Positions 22,176-33,108 are shown, counted from the first letter of the stretch. The stretch: 64,000 nt of DNA from Henricia sp. BOLD:AAB3569 (GCA_037783545.1 JBBELK010000006.1:1686501-1750500); one strand, 5' to 3'. Translations and numbers: made by a program. The notes: a model not told the origin generated them from the letters alone.

Positions 22176-22975
22176 GAAGAGTTTGGAGAAATCGACCTCA
22201 GGTCACACAAGGTACTTGGTGGATCTACCACAGACGAAATGCCCTCTGTCTAGCCACAAATTATCAGTGTGTGGCCACACAATTTGAAGAGCAGGCAACT
22301 GGGCAGCGAAAAGACATACCAGCTGCTGATGCTGCTAAGATGAATGCTTACCTACCGGTAAAGCTCCTCAAGTCCATTAAGTTTGTCTTACACATGGCAT
22401 TATACCAGGATTTGGTTGACGACATGGGTGTACGTTCTCTTTCGAGTTCCAGCGTGATGATCTAACTATTTCTTCGGTGAGAAGCAGTGTACTGTTTGCT
22501 GAAGTAGCTCTGAGGAGGAAGAAGACAGCTCCAGGCTCCCACTTGAGATCTGTACTTGCTGCTGTCAATGAAGTAGTTGCCAATAACGAAGACACCTTAG
22601 TTTTCAATGGAGCTGCACTTCAAGTCAAGTCGACAGAGGCACTCAAAGGACAGACCACAGACATCGACACCATTCTCTCATGTATCGGGAACGGATTTTC
22701 TGGCTTCAGGGATGACCCTGTGATCATGGCCACAGAAATCATTGATCCTTCAAATCACCCGTCTGATCCTGAAGCATTGCTGGATTATGGTTTGGATGAG
22801 GTCCAAACCATATCTGCTTGTCAAGAAGGAATGCGAGGTTACGAAAATTGAAAGAGAGTGGATGAAGGCAAAATAAGACATCACAAGAAAGAAAATAAGG
22901 AAATGATCGATGCTATTTCATTGCCCATTCAAGTGGACAACATTGATTCCTCATCAGCATCCGAGTCTGAATAGA
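22176..22975 (+). pseudogene. ZNF862-type hAT transposase fragment
   Basis: The frame begins RPQVTQGTWWIYHRRNAL, which corresponds to the G-T-R-W-I/V-x-H-R-R-R-A-L block of ZNF862/C17orf113-type hAT proteins. It continues with FVLHMALYQDLVDD. A frameshift near 22,437 interrupts FQRDDL-like sequence. The next frame (22,477-22,850) reads SSVLFAEVALRRKK ... DTILSCIGNGFSGFRDDP ... LDYGLDEVQTIS. A second shift follows, and the frame ends in IDSSSASESE plus stop near 22,972. The zinc finger and first catalytic block are missing on the left and the C-terminal dimerisation region is missing on the right. The same 3' part recurs at 28,100-28,594 and 29,895-29,978. Confidence 0.7.
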
Positions 22976-23044
22976 TATAGCATGTAGATGGATATGTCCA
23001 ATATTGGCATTTATTTCACAAGACAGTTCTCAAACAAATATTTG

Positions 23045-23397
23045 TAATGGTTTAGGGGGGGCGGGGGACTGGCTGGTTAGACTGGTGATGTGTATTGGTT
23101 ACTCAATTAAAGGTATTGTTTTTGCACATAAATCATATGCCTCAACCCAGACTGATGGTCTGAATGATGAGGTGCTAATACTGTGCCATCAAGAAACACA
23201 GACGGACAAGAGTGCACTGATGTCGAACACTGCAACTCCAGGCAACGCAACTGCAGTCCCAGAGGGAGTAGGAGTTAATGTACTTGTTGATCATACATAC
23301 TTTAATAATAATAATCCATTCTGTACAAGTGTTCCAGTTGTTACTGGGACCAACCCCACGTCTGTTGTTGAATGTGGCCATATAAAAAAATGTAAAT
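23045..23397 (+). pseudogene. N-terminal linker region of a D-x2-H transposase, copy 1
   Basis: The frame contains ASTQTDGLNDE, CHQETQTDKSALM, NATAVPEGVGVNVLVDHTYF and TSVVECGH. Paired 'TQTD' motifs and the VECGH end match the N-terminal part of the copy at 30.3-31.1 kb, where this region precedes the catalytic domain. Relative to that copy, the VEATQN segment is deleted. No function can be assigned beyond a probable disordered linker. Confidence 0.5.
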
Positions 23398-23513
23398 GAG
23401 GCAAAGACGTCACACTCGAACCAAGACATGTACCACCTAAAACCCAACAGAAACTGAAAAAAATTTTGTTGCTTTAATATTTTTTTCTGTGTACACCTTT
23501 ATTTCATTATGTA

Positions 23514-24930
23514 GAAGAACGAATGTGAGAACATATCCAACAGAATGGTGAAAGAAGGACTAGTCCGAACAATAGAATGGATGAAGAAGGACGTTGTCAC
23601 TGACCGTCATCGCTCCATAGCAAAGTAAATGTACATCCGCGAGACACTCCAACCGCAAGGCATAAAGCATTACTATGATGTATGGCACGTCGCAAAAGGT
23701 AGGAGAATGTACTCCAGAGGTTGTTGGTAATAGTCAAGTTGGTTTATAGGTACATGTAAATTGGATGATCACAGGGTTTGCTGCATTTTTTCCCTCCATT
23801 TGTGCCATAAGTACGTACGCACGAAATGCCAACTTTGTAGACCAGCAGCCTCCCCCCCTCCCCCCCCCGAACGCATTTTTGGCAAAATTTATGACGTCAC
23901 CCATCGACTTTTAACATTGGCATAAATGTATGCATTGGCTCCGACACCCTCCCTCCTTCATACTTTATGGATGGCCCCTAAGAAGATGAGACACAAGATT
24001 AAAATAAACACTGCTACTACATGTATCTACAGAACAACCAGTAATTGTGTAAGTTACATTTTTCAGGAGTGAAAAAGAAATTGCAAAACGTGGGCAAATT
24101 ATCTGGCTGCGGAGAATTGAAGGAATGGGTCCAGGCCATTACAAATAATGTATATTGGTTAGCTGCCTTAACTCCCGATGGCAACGGCGAACTTATGCTA
24201 GCCAAGTTTGATAGCATTGTCAACCATCTACATGATGTCCACCATCACGACAGTCCCTTGTTTCCCGCACGCATGGACAGCTACAACCACGACAATGGCT
24301 GAAGACAGGTACCATTAAGTACAGTCGAACCTTCTCAATAAGAGCACTGTTAATACATGCATGCTCAAAACACATTATGCAACTACAATCCTGATCCTGA
24401 TCTGGCATGATAATTTGTAAACCTCCCAAGCACCTCTTATTGGCAAGGTTGAACTGTATCAGTTTAATTTTGGTTCATGCATTATTTGTACATTAAGAAA
24501 TAATACATGAACCAATTGAGAAAATATGGTAAAACGAAACTGGGCTTTATGATGGTGTCTAGAAGTGTACATTTGTTAGGGAAGACGCACAAATCTAATC
24601 GCCGGTATCGGAAGATTGTCGGTACTGGTGGTTACATTAGTGTGTCTCCCCTTATACCATGTACAATGTACATGTCTAAAAAGAAGCTTCTCGTCCAATG
24701 TTTGAATCAGTTCAAACATTTGTGTTATAATTCTTGTGCTCGTCTACAGGCACAAAAGCGTCAGAGGAAATAGACAAGGTCCTGGGTAGTATTACGTACA
24801 TGGCTAAGGAAGGATGTCAAAGTGCTTTCGCCATCAGTACAGACCTCATCAGTGGAATCCTTTCACTCGGTTATCAACCAGTTTGCTCCGAAGATGAATG
24901 TGTACTCATACGAAGGAATGTTGTGCAGGT
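23514..24930 (+). pseudogene. D-x2-H (Kolobok-like) transposase catalytic exons, copy 1
   Basis: Three blocks in order. 23,514-23,696 reads NRMVKEGLVRT ... VTDRHRSIAK, a stop introduced by a 6-bp insertion, then IRETLQPQGIKHYYDVWHVAK and a donor. 24,064-24,300 reads GVKKKLQNVGKLSGCGELKE, NNVYWLAALTPDGNGELMLA, HDVHHHDSPLFPA. 24,771-24,926 reads KDVKVLSPSVQTSSVESFHS and NQFAPKMNVYSYEGMLCR with a frameshift at its start. TDRH and the SSVE-FHS block carry the expected second Asp and Glu of the DDE triad, and DVWH is the D-x2-H motif. A sister copy with the same 6-bp insertion lies at 34.2-36.9 kb. The Helentron-like copy 2 is inserted just downstream. Non-functional. Confidence 0.75.
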
Positions 24931-24998
24931 CGGTGACTTTGACAGTTTTAAGGGGACTTTTTTTAATCACTCAAACATTCTTCACTGTGTCCTAGTTA

Positions 24999-26764
24999 GG
25001 TGATCGGGCCAACAGCCCGATCACCTATTACTCTCGTACGATTTCTTTATTTTTATTTTTTTATTTTTTCTTTTTCTTTTTCTTTTTCCACTCAAACGTT
25101 TCCAGAGGTTTTCTTCAAAACGGTTCAAGCTATCAACTTAAAACTTGGTAGGAACATCAACCCCAATGTGAAGATGTGCATACAAGTGTGACGTCATTGT
25201 GACGTCATTAGGTATCAAATTACAAACCAAAAATGACCAAAATATGCATGTTTTAAAATGCTTCCGTCTGGAAAACCACGTGACCCATGATCTTCGTATT
25301 TGACAGGCTTATATATCAGATCATGGCCTACAATTTTCTTCGTGTGGGCATATTCATCTGACCCTTCCTTCTGGGTTCAATCTGAGGTCAAAGTTCAACG
25401 AAAACGAAAATCTCAATTTTTGCACTTATTGAGCAACAATGCCCATCAAACCAAGCTGAATCTTTAAGAAACTAAGTACAGGCATAGGTCCTATAGCAGA
25501 CTTTCACCAGCGTGTTTAATATTATGATGGCATCAAGCGTGACGTCATCGTGACGTCATGAAGTATCAAATTACACCTCCCAAAAAACCAAAATATGCAT
25601 ATTTTAAAATGCTTCCGTCTCGAAAACCACGTGACCCAGGATCTTCGTATTTGGCAGGTTTATAGATGACATTCTGTGCTACAACTTTCTTCGTGTGGGC
25701 ATTTTCATCTGACCCTTCCTTCTGGGGTCAATTGGAGGTCAAAGTTCAACGAAAACGGAAATCTCAGTTTTTACACTTACCAGTAACAATGCCCATCAAA
25801 CCAAGCTGAATCGTTAGTAAATTAGATACAGACATAGGCCCTACGGCAGACTTTCACCAGCATGTATAGTATCATGATGGCATCAAGTGTGACGTAATAA
25901 TGACGTCATCAGGTGTCAAATTACAAAAATTCAAAGGTTATTATTTTCAAAATTCATATCTCAAGAACCGTAATAGATACTTGAACAATTCTTTCACAAC
26001 ATGATAAGTCTAAATGAACTGAACAAATCATACGATGTCATGACCCCTGTGTGACGCCTACTTCCGGTCCAAACCGGAAGTTGTTCGAAAATGTGCAATT
26101 TTTTAGCATTTTGAATGCAAATAGATTCAAAGTGGTATTGAATTTGACCATATTTCTACGGAACGAAATGTTTCCACACATGTGGACCTTTTGACTATAC
26201 CATTGGTGACGTCATTACATGGACGGTGGTTACGTAATGTGGTGTCAAATCACGCAAATTTGGAGCTGAGATGTTTTAAAATGCTGTATCTTGAAAACTA
26301 CAACAGATATTGGTATGATTCCTTCGCCACATTAAGAACTTGATATTCAACATATTGTTCAACAATTTGTGCACAAAATTGTGAAGTCATGATGTCGTCA
26401 CAGGTGTCACATTACAAGATTTCAAAGGTTATTATTTCAACAATTCATATCTCAAAACGGTGCAAGCTATCAACCCCCAGCTATGGCGGATATGCAGGGA
26501 GGAGATATTAGTTACCGGATTAGTGTATACAGCAGCCGATTTCACGAAACTTTACGCAATTGCGCAAGTCCACTTACGCCATAAGTTATTGCGCAAGTAA
26601 TGGCGTAAGTGGACTTGCGCAATTGCGTAAAGTTTCGTGAAATCGGCTGCTGAACTTCCATTTTTGCCATTCCACAGGTGATAACAACGTCTGAAATTCA
26701 TCACAAAATGTTCATTTAACCCGATCACCTGGCGTTTGTAACAACAAACGTCATACCTCTAGTT
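24999..26764 (+). mobile_element. Non-autonomous Helentron/Helitron2-like element, copy 2
   Basis: Starts (T)TAGGTGATCGGGCC with the same 5' hairpin as copy 1. It ends CCCGATCACCT, GCGTTTGTAACAACAAACG hairpin, ATACCTCTAG. It is ~1.77 kb long and lacks the ~490-bp internal duplication of copy 1. The duplicated locus at 36,885-36,910 shows the uninterrupted target (GTGTCCTAGTTTTAAATGG), so the insertion point is defined to within the CTAGTT shared by flank and element tip. The poly-T tract near the 5' end is interrupted by A and C here. Confidence 0.75.
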
Positions 26765-27190
26765 TTAAATGGTATAGATTTGTTTAAAGACAGGATACCT
26801 GTAGATAACTAGTGATGGAGATTCTTGTCATGAAGGTTTAAAATGAGTACGGTAGCAAAAATCATCCAAGCTACCATCTCAAAGTTAACACATTGTGAAC
26901 TTTGTCAAACTACTTCCAGACCCCCAGGAGAAAATTCCAGTTGAGTCCCATGTTTGCTATGTATTTAAGCAATGTAAAGTGTTAGGTGGTCTTATTGTGG
27001 TGTGTTGTTTCAACCTTACAGACTGCTTCATGTACCAGCTGACCAAGAGGGGTGTCCCTGCAGAAGAGCGTGCAGTTGAAGCCGCAAGGTTTAAAAAGTA
27101 TATAACAGAAAAAATTCAGGACATCAATAGGGTTATCAGACAACAGCTAGCACCAAATATAATAAATTATAACAAAACAAAACAATGAAC
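26765..27190 (+). pseudogene. Continuation of the duplicated locus; exon-like frame of unknown family
   Basis: 26,765-26,890 matches 36,897-37,030 (ATAGATTTGTTTAAA, GGATACCTGTAGATAACTAG). Further on, a frame after an acceptor at 27,021 reads CFMYQLTKRGVPAEERAVEA and FKKYITEKIQDINRVI. It is hydrophilic and helical-looking. I do not recognise it. Confidence 0.3.
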
Positions 27191-27484
27191 AATAAATAAT
27201 ATCTCAACACAAATACACATTTCCTCAAATTCTTAAAACAAATTTTCCATAAAATTATGTATTGAGGATGAAAAAAAAAGCCCTTGTCTGTGGAAATTAG
27301 CACAAAACATGTACTTGTAGGACCATTAGCCCTTCGTAAATTTGGTACCGATAGTTGGTTATCACCACACAAATTATTGGCTCGTTTCTCAAATGTACCC
27401 CATTAGTGTTTAAAGCCGAAATACTTCAACTTATCTTCCACTGAGATGCCAGCATTTACAATTTAGAGGCCATCCAAAATGTGC

Positions 27485-28594
27485 GTTCTCTCTCGAGTTT
27501 CAGCGTGATGATCCACCTATTTCTTCGTTGAGAAGCAGGGTACTGTTTGCTGAAGCAGCTTTAAAGGCCCTGTAGATGATCTGTTTTTGAGCGATTCTGC
27601 GAATAAAACCATTATAAATCAAAAGAAAGACATCAACAAACTCATCCGAAGAAATTTCAGCTTTGTCAAATGTACCACGTTTAAAAAACCCATGAAAATC
27701 CATATGCATTTTCTTGGTCTTGGCGGGGTGTTTCAAATATTCGTTCTCAGTTGATCGGGTACTATGTGGCTTGCGTCATGCACTCTGTGGCGCACATACA
27801 CTGTACATGCGTGGTCGCGCGATCCATAAAAATGCATCGCGTTGGAACACGCACACGGAGTACACAGCGCCCATGCATTTTGGATCGCGTAGATGCGAAC
27901 CAAAAATAAGTAAATCGTTTGCAAACGATCTAAATAATTTCATCTTTACGGATTATTTTCTGGTAAAATTATATCATTTTGAGCGAAAACCTTTCATCGG
28001 ATAGTTGCTATTAATTAAATCTTTACTTTCAGAACGTTTCCCCTGTAAACTCGTCGATTACTTTTTGGGGTCATTGCAAATGATCCACTGGGCCTTTAAG
28101 GAGGAAGAAGACAACAACTCCATGCTCCCTCTTGAGACCTGTACTTGCTGCCGTCAATGAAGTAGTTGCCAATAACGAAGATACCTTCGTTTTCAATGGA
28201 GTTGCACTTCAAGTCAAGTCGACAGAGGCATTCAAAGGACAAACCACAGAACATCATCGACACCATTCTCTCATGTATCGGGAACATATTTTCTGGCTTC
28301 AGGGATGACCCTGTGATCATGGCCACAGAAATCCTTAATCCTTCAAATCACCCGTCTGATCCTGAAGCATTGCTGGATTATGGTTTGGATGAGGTCCAAA
28401 CCATATCTGACCACTTCAAGCTGCTGCTTGTCAAGAAGGAATGTGATGTTACGAACATTGAAAGAGAGTGGATGAAGGCAAAAGAAGACATACAAAGGCA
28501 TCACAAGAAAGAAAATAAGGAAATGATCGATGCTGTTTCATTGCCCATTCAAGTGGACAACATTGATTCCTCATCAGCATCCAAGTCTGAATAG
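27485..28594 (+). pseudogene. ZNF862-type hAT fragment split by a MITE
   Basis: 27,485-27,560 matches the FQRDD...SVLFAEA segment of the 22.4-kb copy. The match resumes at 28,100 and runs as one open frame from 28,166 (DTILSCIGNIFSGFRDDP, LDYGLDEVQTISDHFKLLL, CDVTNIEREWMKAKEDIQRH) to a stop after SSSASKSE at 28,594. The gap is exactly one TTAA-flanked MITE. This copy keeps the DHFKLLLVKKEC segment that is frameshifted at 22.8 kb. It lacks the N-terminal half and the dimerisation domain, so no catalytic function is possible. Confidence 0.7.
27565..28095. mobile_element. TTAA-flanked MITE inserted in an hAT fragment
   Basis: TTAA at 27,561-27,564 and 28,096-28,099. Ends AGGCCCTGTAGATGATCTG and AATGATCCACTGGGCCT are imperfect inverted repeats. 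The related hAT copy at 22,505 (GAAGTAGCTCTGAGGAGG) shows the uninterrupted sequence. 531 bp, non-coding. Confidence 0.75.
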
Positions 28595-28639
28595 ATACAG
28601 CATGTAGATGGATATGTCCAATATTGGCATTTATTTCAC

Positions 28640-29345
28640 AAGACAGTTCTCAAACAAATATTTGTAATGGTTTAGGGGAGGGGGGAGCTGGCTGGTTAGA
28701 CTGGTGATGTGTATTGGTTACTCAATTAAAGGTATTGTTCTTGCACTCAAATCATATGCCTCAACCCAGACTGATGGTCTGAATGATGCGATAACCAATG
28801 TGCTATTATACAGTGCCATCAAGAAACACAGACGGACGAGAGAGCACTGATGCCGAACACCGCAACTCCAGGCAACGCAACTGCAGTCCCAGAGGGAGTA
28901 GGAGTTAATGTACTTGTTGATCATACATACTTTAATAATAATCCATTCTGTACAAGTAACCCAACTGTACAAGTAACCCAACTGTTCCAGTTGTTACTGG
29001 GACCAACCCCACGTCTGTTGAATGTGGCCATATACAAAAATGTAAATGAGGCAAAGACGTCACACTCAAACCAAGACATGCACCACCTAAAACTTGTTTT
29101 TTTATATATTTTTTATATATTTTTTTCTGTGTACACCTTTATTTCATGATGTAGAAGAACGAATGTAAGAACATGTCCAACAGAATGGTGAAAGAAGGAC
29201 TAGTCCGAACATTAGAATGGATGAAGAAGGACGTTGCCATTGGAACAATTGTCACCGACCGTCATCGCTCAATAGCAAAGTACATCCGCGAGACACTCCA
29301 ACCGCAAGGCATAAAGCATTACTATGATGTATGGCACATACATGT
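28640..29345 (+). pseudogene. D-x2-H transposase pieces, copy with intact TDRH...DVWH frame
   Basis: 28,640-29,050 repeats the TQTD linker region (CHQETQ-like, NATAVPEGVGVNVLVDHTYF). 29,155-29,340 reads NRMVKEGLVRTLEWMKKDVA, IGTIVTDRHRSIAKYIRETL and YYDVWH. Unlike the copies at 23.5 and 34.2 kb it lacks the 6-bp stop-creating insertion and keeps the AIGTI codons, so it is closer to the ancestral form. It breaks off right after DVWH and joins an hAT C-terminal piece. Confidence 0.65.
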
Positions 29346-29830
29346 ACATCATAGCTGCTTGTCAAAAAGGAATGCGATGTTAAGAAAATATACAAAGGCA
29401 TCACAAGAAAGAACAGTTTTTCCCCCCTCTGGAAAAAGATGTTAGATAAGTCTGACAAACATCCTAACCTTCTTCATCTTGTACGTGTCATCTTGGTGTT
29501 ACCAGTTGCAACATCACAGGTTGAACGTCAATTTTCGTGCATCAAGCACATTCTACATTGTACATGCAGGTGACTGGCGTCTCAGCCTTAAAAAGGCACA
29601 GGCTCGTCAGCAATACCGCTAAATTTGTGCCACGAAATACGCAGCTCCATGCCTTTGCTATGGAGCTGCGTATTTCGTGGCACGAATTTGGCGCGCGCAC
29701 ATTGCTGACGAGCCTGTGCCTTTAAGTCCTCCACAATCGACGATCTGCTTCGCACCTATACACAGGGCCTGAATCAGAGTTCTTTAACCCAGAACCTGCT
29801 GTAGAAAGGTGGTGGTCCACTGGAATCCTC
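29346..29830 (+). pseudogene. hAT C-terminal dimerisation-region relic, split by a MITE
   Basis: 29,355-29,590 reads LSKRNAML-like sequence, then in shifted frame HPNLLHLVRVILVLPVATSQ and VERQFSCIKHI. After the MITE, SSTIDDLLRTYTQG continues. VLPVATSQVERQFSCIK is the signature of the hAT C-terminal dimerisation region in ZNF862-type proteins. Several frameshifts. It is joined directly to a D-x2-H transposase piece on its left. Confidence 0.65.
29594..29721. mobile_element. Palindromic TTAA MITE, AGGCACAGGCTCG family, copy 2
   Basis: TTAA at 29,588-29,591 (followed by two extra A) and 29,722-29,725. It interrupts the codons of S-L-K|S-S-T-I-D-D in the hAT relic. Very similar to 8,891-9,023. 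Confidence 0.75.
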
Positions 29831-29894
29831 TCCAAACACCCACATGCAAAGTATAAGCGTAGGGATACTGCAAAGACAGAGGCTAACAACTCAT

Positions 29895-29978
29895 TCAGAT
29901 GAGGACATGATCGATGCCGTTTCATTGCCCGTTCAAGTGGACAACATTGATTTCTCATCAGCATCCGAGTCTGAATAG
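29895..29978 (+). pseudogene. hAT tail fragment (third copy)
   Basis: The frame DMIDAVSLPVQVDNIDFSSAS with a stop matches the tails at 22.9 and 28.5 kb. It begins the third occurrence of the hAT-plus-linker unit. Confidence 0.55.
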
Positions 29979-30460
29979 ATACAGCATGTAGATGGATACA
30001 TGTATATGTCCAATTTTTGAATTTATTTCACAAGACAGTTCTAAAACAAATATTTTTAACGGTTTGTTTGGGGGGACTCATAGGGGAGCGTGGGGTTAGT
30101 TGGAACAGTTTCCAAAATTGTTTATAAAACACTAACGGAATTTATTTCAGGAAAATTCCATACCCCACATACCTACAATACCAACACATGTAGAAGGAAG
30201 AATGTGTGCCAACTGCACGCAGTACCTTACGTTAAACTGGTGATGTGTATTGGTTACTCAATTAAAGGTATTGTTTTTGCACTCAAATCACAGGTGGAAG
30301 CAACACAGAATGCCTCAACCCAGACTGATGGTCGGAATGATGCGATAACAGAGGTGCCAATACTGTGCCATCAAGAAACACAGACGGACAAGAGTGCGCT
30401 GATGCCAAACAAGGCAACTCCAGGCAACGCAACTGCAGTCCCAGAGGGAGTAGGAGTTAA

Positions 30461-30979
30461 AGTATACATGATTGGTAAACTGTTACAAATAGTTTTATCC
30501 CGCTGTGTGATTGAAGATACATGTATGCATGATTAAAACCAACCTGAGCAAAAACCAGCTCCGTACTCCGTCTAACTTTTGAGAAAACAGTCACAAAAGG
30601 GTTTGCAGTCATTTCGCCCCAAAACCATTTCGCCCTGAACCATTTCGTCCTGAACCACGGACTGTGCACGAAGTGGTTTTGGGGCGAAGTAGCATTTGGG
30701 CGATGTAGTGTCTGGTCGAAGTGATTTGGGGCGAAATGGCACTCGGGCGAAGTAGTTTGGGAGCGAAATGGCACTTGGGCGAAATGGTTTTGGGGCGAAT
30801 TGAATTTTCGTCTCATGAGACGAAAACTAATTGTTTTACTAATTTTTCAAAAACTATAGCACTTTAGACAAAACCATTTCAGGGGAAGTTTTCTACGGTC
30901 ATCATGTTTATATTGTGTAAGTTAGGCGTAAATCTGTGAACATTTCTGATTTTCGAGATACCAATCATGTATACTGCCT
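30461..30979. mobile_element. TTAA-flanked MITE carrying a minisatellite
   Basis: TTAA at 30,457-30,460 and 30,980-30,983. Ends AGTATACATGATTGGTA and TACCAATCATGTATACTGCCT are inverted repeats. The sister sequence at 23,272 (GGAGTTAATGTACTTG) is the unoccupied site. Confidence 0.75.
30608..30800. repeat. ~20-bp degenerate minisatellite (TTTGGGGCGAA-type)
   Basis: Units of the form GGGCGAAATGG(C/T)(A/T)(C/T)T...GG repeat along the segment. The left end carries inverted units (CGCCCCAAAACCATTT), so the array can form a hairpin. It creates a repetitive minus-strand open frame with no biological meaning. Confidence 0.65.
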
Positions 30980-32424
30980 TTAAGGTACTCGTTGACCATG
31001 CACACATATTTTAATAATAATCCATGTAAAAGTAACCCAACTTGGGACCAACCCCACGTCTGTTGTCGAGTGTGGCCATGTGTCAGATTGTAGCTCCGAC
31101 ATTGACTCAGACACTGAATTCAGTGATTTTTGTTAAAATGATTCCGATTGTGATGTAGATTGCGATAAAAGGGTGTACTCACGATCCTCATCAGAGGAGG
31201 GTCATTCTTCAGACAGTGACATTGATGTCAGTTTGTGTAAGGAAAGGAAATTCCTGGTCTTTGAGAGCATGTTAGACAAACTGCTGTTCTCTATAAAGTG
31301 CCCACCTTGTTCGGGTACTGTGGACAATGTGGACAAATCTTGTGTCGGGTCGATGCGGTCAGAGCTACCATCCACTACACAGGTGGCCACGAGATAATGA
31401 AGTGGAATTCACAGCCCACTATTGGGCAGGCACCAGTGGGCAACGTTCTCGGTGCAGCCTCGGTGCTGTATATAATAGCGGGAACACTTTGCACACTTGT
31501 TAGGTTTACTTTTTTTGGCCAAACCACACACTACGACATACAAAGAAGTGTTCTTGTCCCAGCTGTAAATACATGTACTTACTATTTACAGCACATGAAA
31601 GATCTTCATGAGCAATACAAAGGGGAGTTCGTCAAAGTATCTGGAGATGGCAGGTGTGACTCTCCAGGGTATAGTGTGAAGTACATGTAGTTCTAATGCC
31701 ATAGAAAAGGCTGGCTGCGCACGAACAGGATTATCGAAGATCAAAAGAGATAACAGTTTCACAGCTTGCCACAGATCGACACACAGTAACTGCAAAATTG
31801 CTTAGAGAAAACTACAAATCTATAACAAACTAGTACGACATTTGGCATCTGACCAAATCTGTCAAGAAGAAACTCATGGCAAAAGCCAACAAAAAAAAGA
31901 CAATGAACCACTGTTTGACTGGATTAGATCCGTGTCCAATCAGATACATGTATGGTACGCATGCCAACACTGCAACGAAGATGCAGAAATCCTGACAGAA
32001 AAGATTCACTCCATTCTTCATCATCATAGTAAATGTTGATTTCTGGGATGGTGATCGGGTCAAAACATGTGACCGTGATCCCATACCAGTTGAGCAGGCC
32101 AGAAACTTTATTTATCGTCCTCTGGCTTTATTTCTCAGCGCCCCGTTACGTTTGTGCACACGCTGAAAAACTTGCCCCCAATCTGCCAAATAGTCGGATG
32201 CCGTCTTAACGTTATTTGAATAGGGACTGGTGGTCTATGGTTCTATATGTCTGGCTTAGTCACATTTTTGTTAGATACATGTATAACGCTCACAAAAGTT
32301 CGGTCCCTCGAAGAGCGCTATAACCAGTTTACTGTATTAGTTTACCGTTTTCCATTTTCATTGTGCAGCTACATGTATGTGGTATCTCAATCGCATGACT
32401 GGCACACACAATGATGAGTATAAA

Positions 32425-32908
32425 GATGACAGTTAGGATAGTAAGGACGCTCATGATGATGATAATGAGAGGAGCGAATGGGATCCAAATGAGGAACACT
32501 CGTCCGAGGAAGAAGAGCCTGAAGATGTTGGACAACATGAGGGGAGACCATCTCGAAAGTACAAACCTGTAAGTGGCATGACAATGTACAAAGATCACCC
32601 TGTTCAAATTAAAGGTACAGGCTCGTCAGCAATGCGCGTGCGCCAAATTGTTTTTATTGTGAGACAATATAAAGGCATTTTTATGAAAATGTTTGCCATA
32701 TGTATTTCAACACATCTATATCTACTGGTATGTACCATTCAAATTTGTTGTTTTACAATTCTTATGGCTGACCAGAAAGTTGTCAGGGATGATAAAGATG
32801 AGGACGATAATGAGTGGAATCCAAATGAGGAGGAACCCTTGTCCAAGAGAAGAGCCTAAGGATTATGGACGACATGAAGGGAGACCATCTCGAAAGTACA
32901 AACATGTA
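32425..32908 (+). pseudogene. Duplicated acidic exon (two tandem copies)
   Basis: 32,440-32,572 reads DDDNERSEWDPNEEHSSEEE and GQHEGRPSRKYK before a GTAAGTGG donor. 32,785-32,908 reads DKDEDDNEWNPNEEE, is disrupted by a stop, then has GRHEGRPSRKYK before the same donor. The downstream 20 bp (TGGCATGACAATGTACA) also match. Likely an N-terminal exon of the transposase types around it, duplicated in tandem. A partial AGGTACAGGCTCG MITE lies between the copies. Confidence 0.45.
32613..32655. mobile_element. Truncated TTAA MITE, AGGCACAGGCTCG family
   Basis: TTAA at 32,609-32,612 followed by AGGTACAGGCTCGTCAGCAA and GCGCCAAATT. The right half is missing. Confidence 0.55.
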
Positions 32909-33108
32909 AGTGGCATGACAATGTACATGGTAAAATACATTTTCCGACATTATTAGTGCCTTAATACAGTGTATGTGAAAATAATAAATGCTGCTCATTG
33001 CAACATTAGTGAGATGCCTCCCTGCTGAATTTTTAAACATTGATCTGCACATTTTAAATCATTGCTTATAAAGAACCACCTTTTTCTTTTACATTCCTGA
33101 TATCAGGA

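Larger units (their letters stand above)
30285..32040 (+). pseudogene. D-x2-H (Kolobok-like) transposase, longest N-terminal copy
   Basis: Order of blocks: after an acceptor at 30,291, VEATQNASTQTDGRNDAITE and CHQETQTDKSALM; an interrupting MITE (30,461-30,979); VECGHVSDCSSDIDSDTEFS, an acidic stretch; ERKFLVFESMLDKLLFSIKC with PPC and a shifted CGQCGQILC zinc-binding-like segment; MKWNSQPTIGQAPVGNVLGA; THYDIQRSVLVPAVN; VSGDGRCDSPGYSVKYM with the first catalytic Asp; after a shift LATDRHTVTAKLLRENYKSI, a stop, YDIWHLTKSVKKKL and HCNEDAEILTEK. This is the same family as the other copies but a more diverged subfamily (DSPGY rather than DSPGH, DIWH rather than DVWH). Several stops and frameshifts. 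The Glu block is missing. Confidence 0.7.

Noticed and set aside
24999..26770. 6-bp (CTAGTT) target duplication, hence a conventional TIR transposon
   Set aside because: Copy 1 has CTAGTT only at its right end, so it is better read as the element tip plus a matching target in copy 2.
30457..30816. 119-codon minus-strand frame with repeating FAQ/HFAP words
   Set aside because: Translation of the 20-bp minisatellite; the repeat explains the pattern.
31202..31390. Minus-strand 62-codon frame
   Set aside because: Antisense to the acidic linker of the D-x2-H transposase copy.
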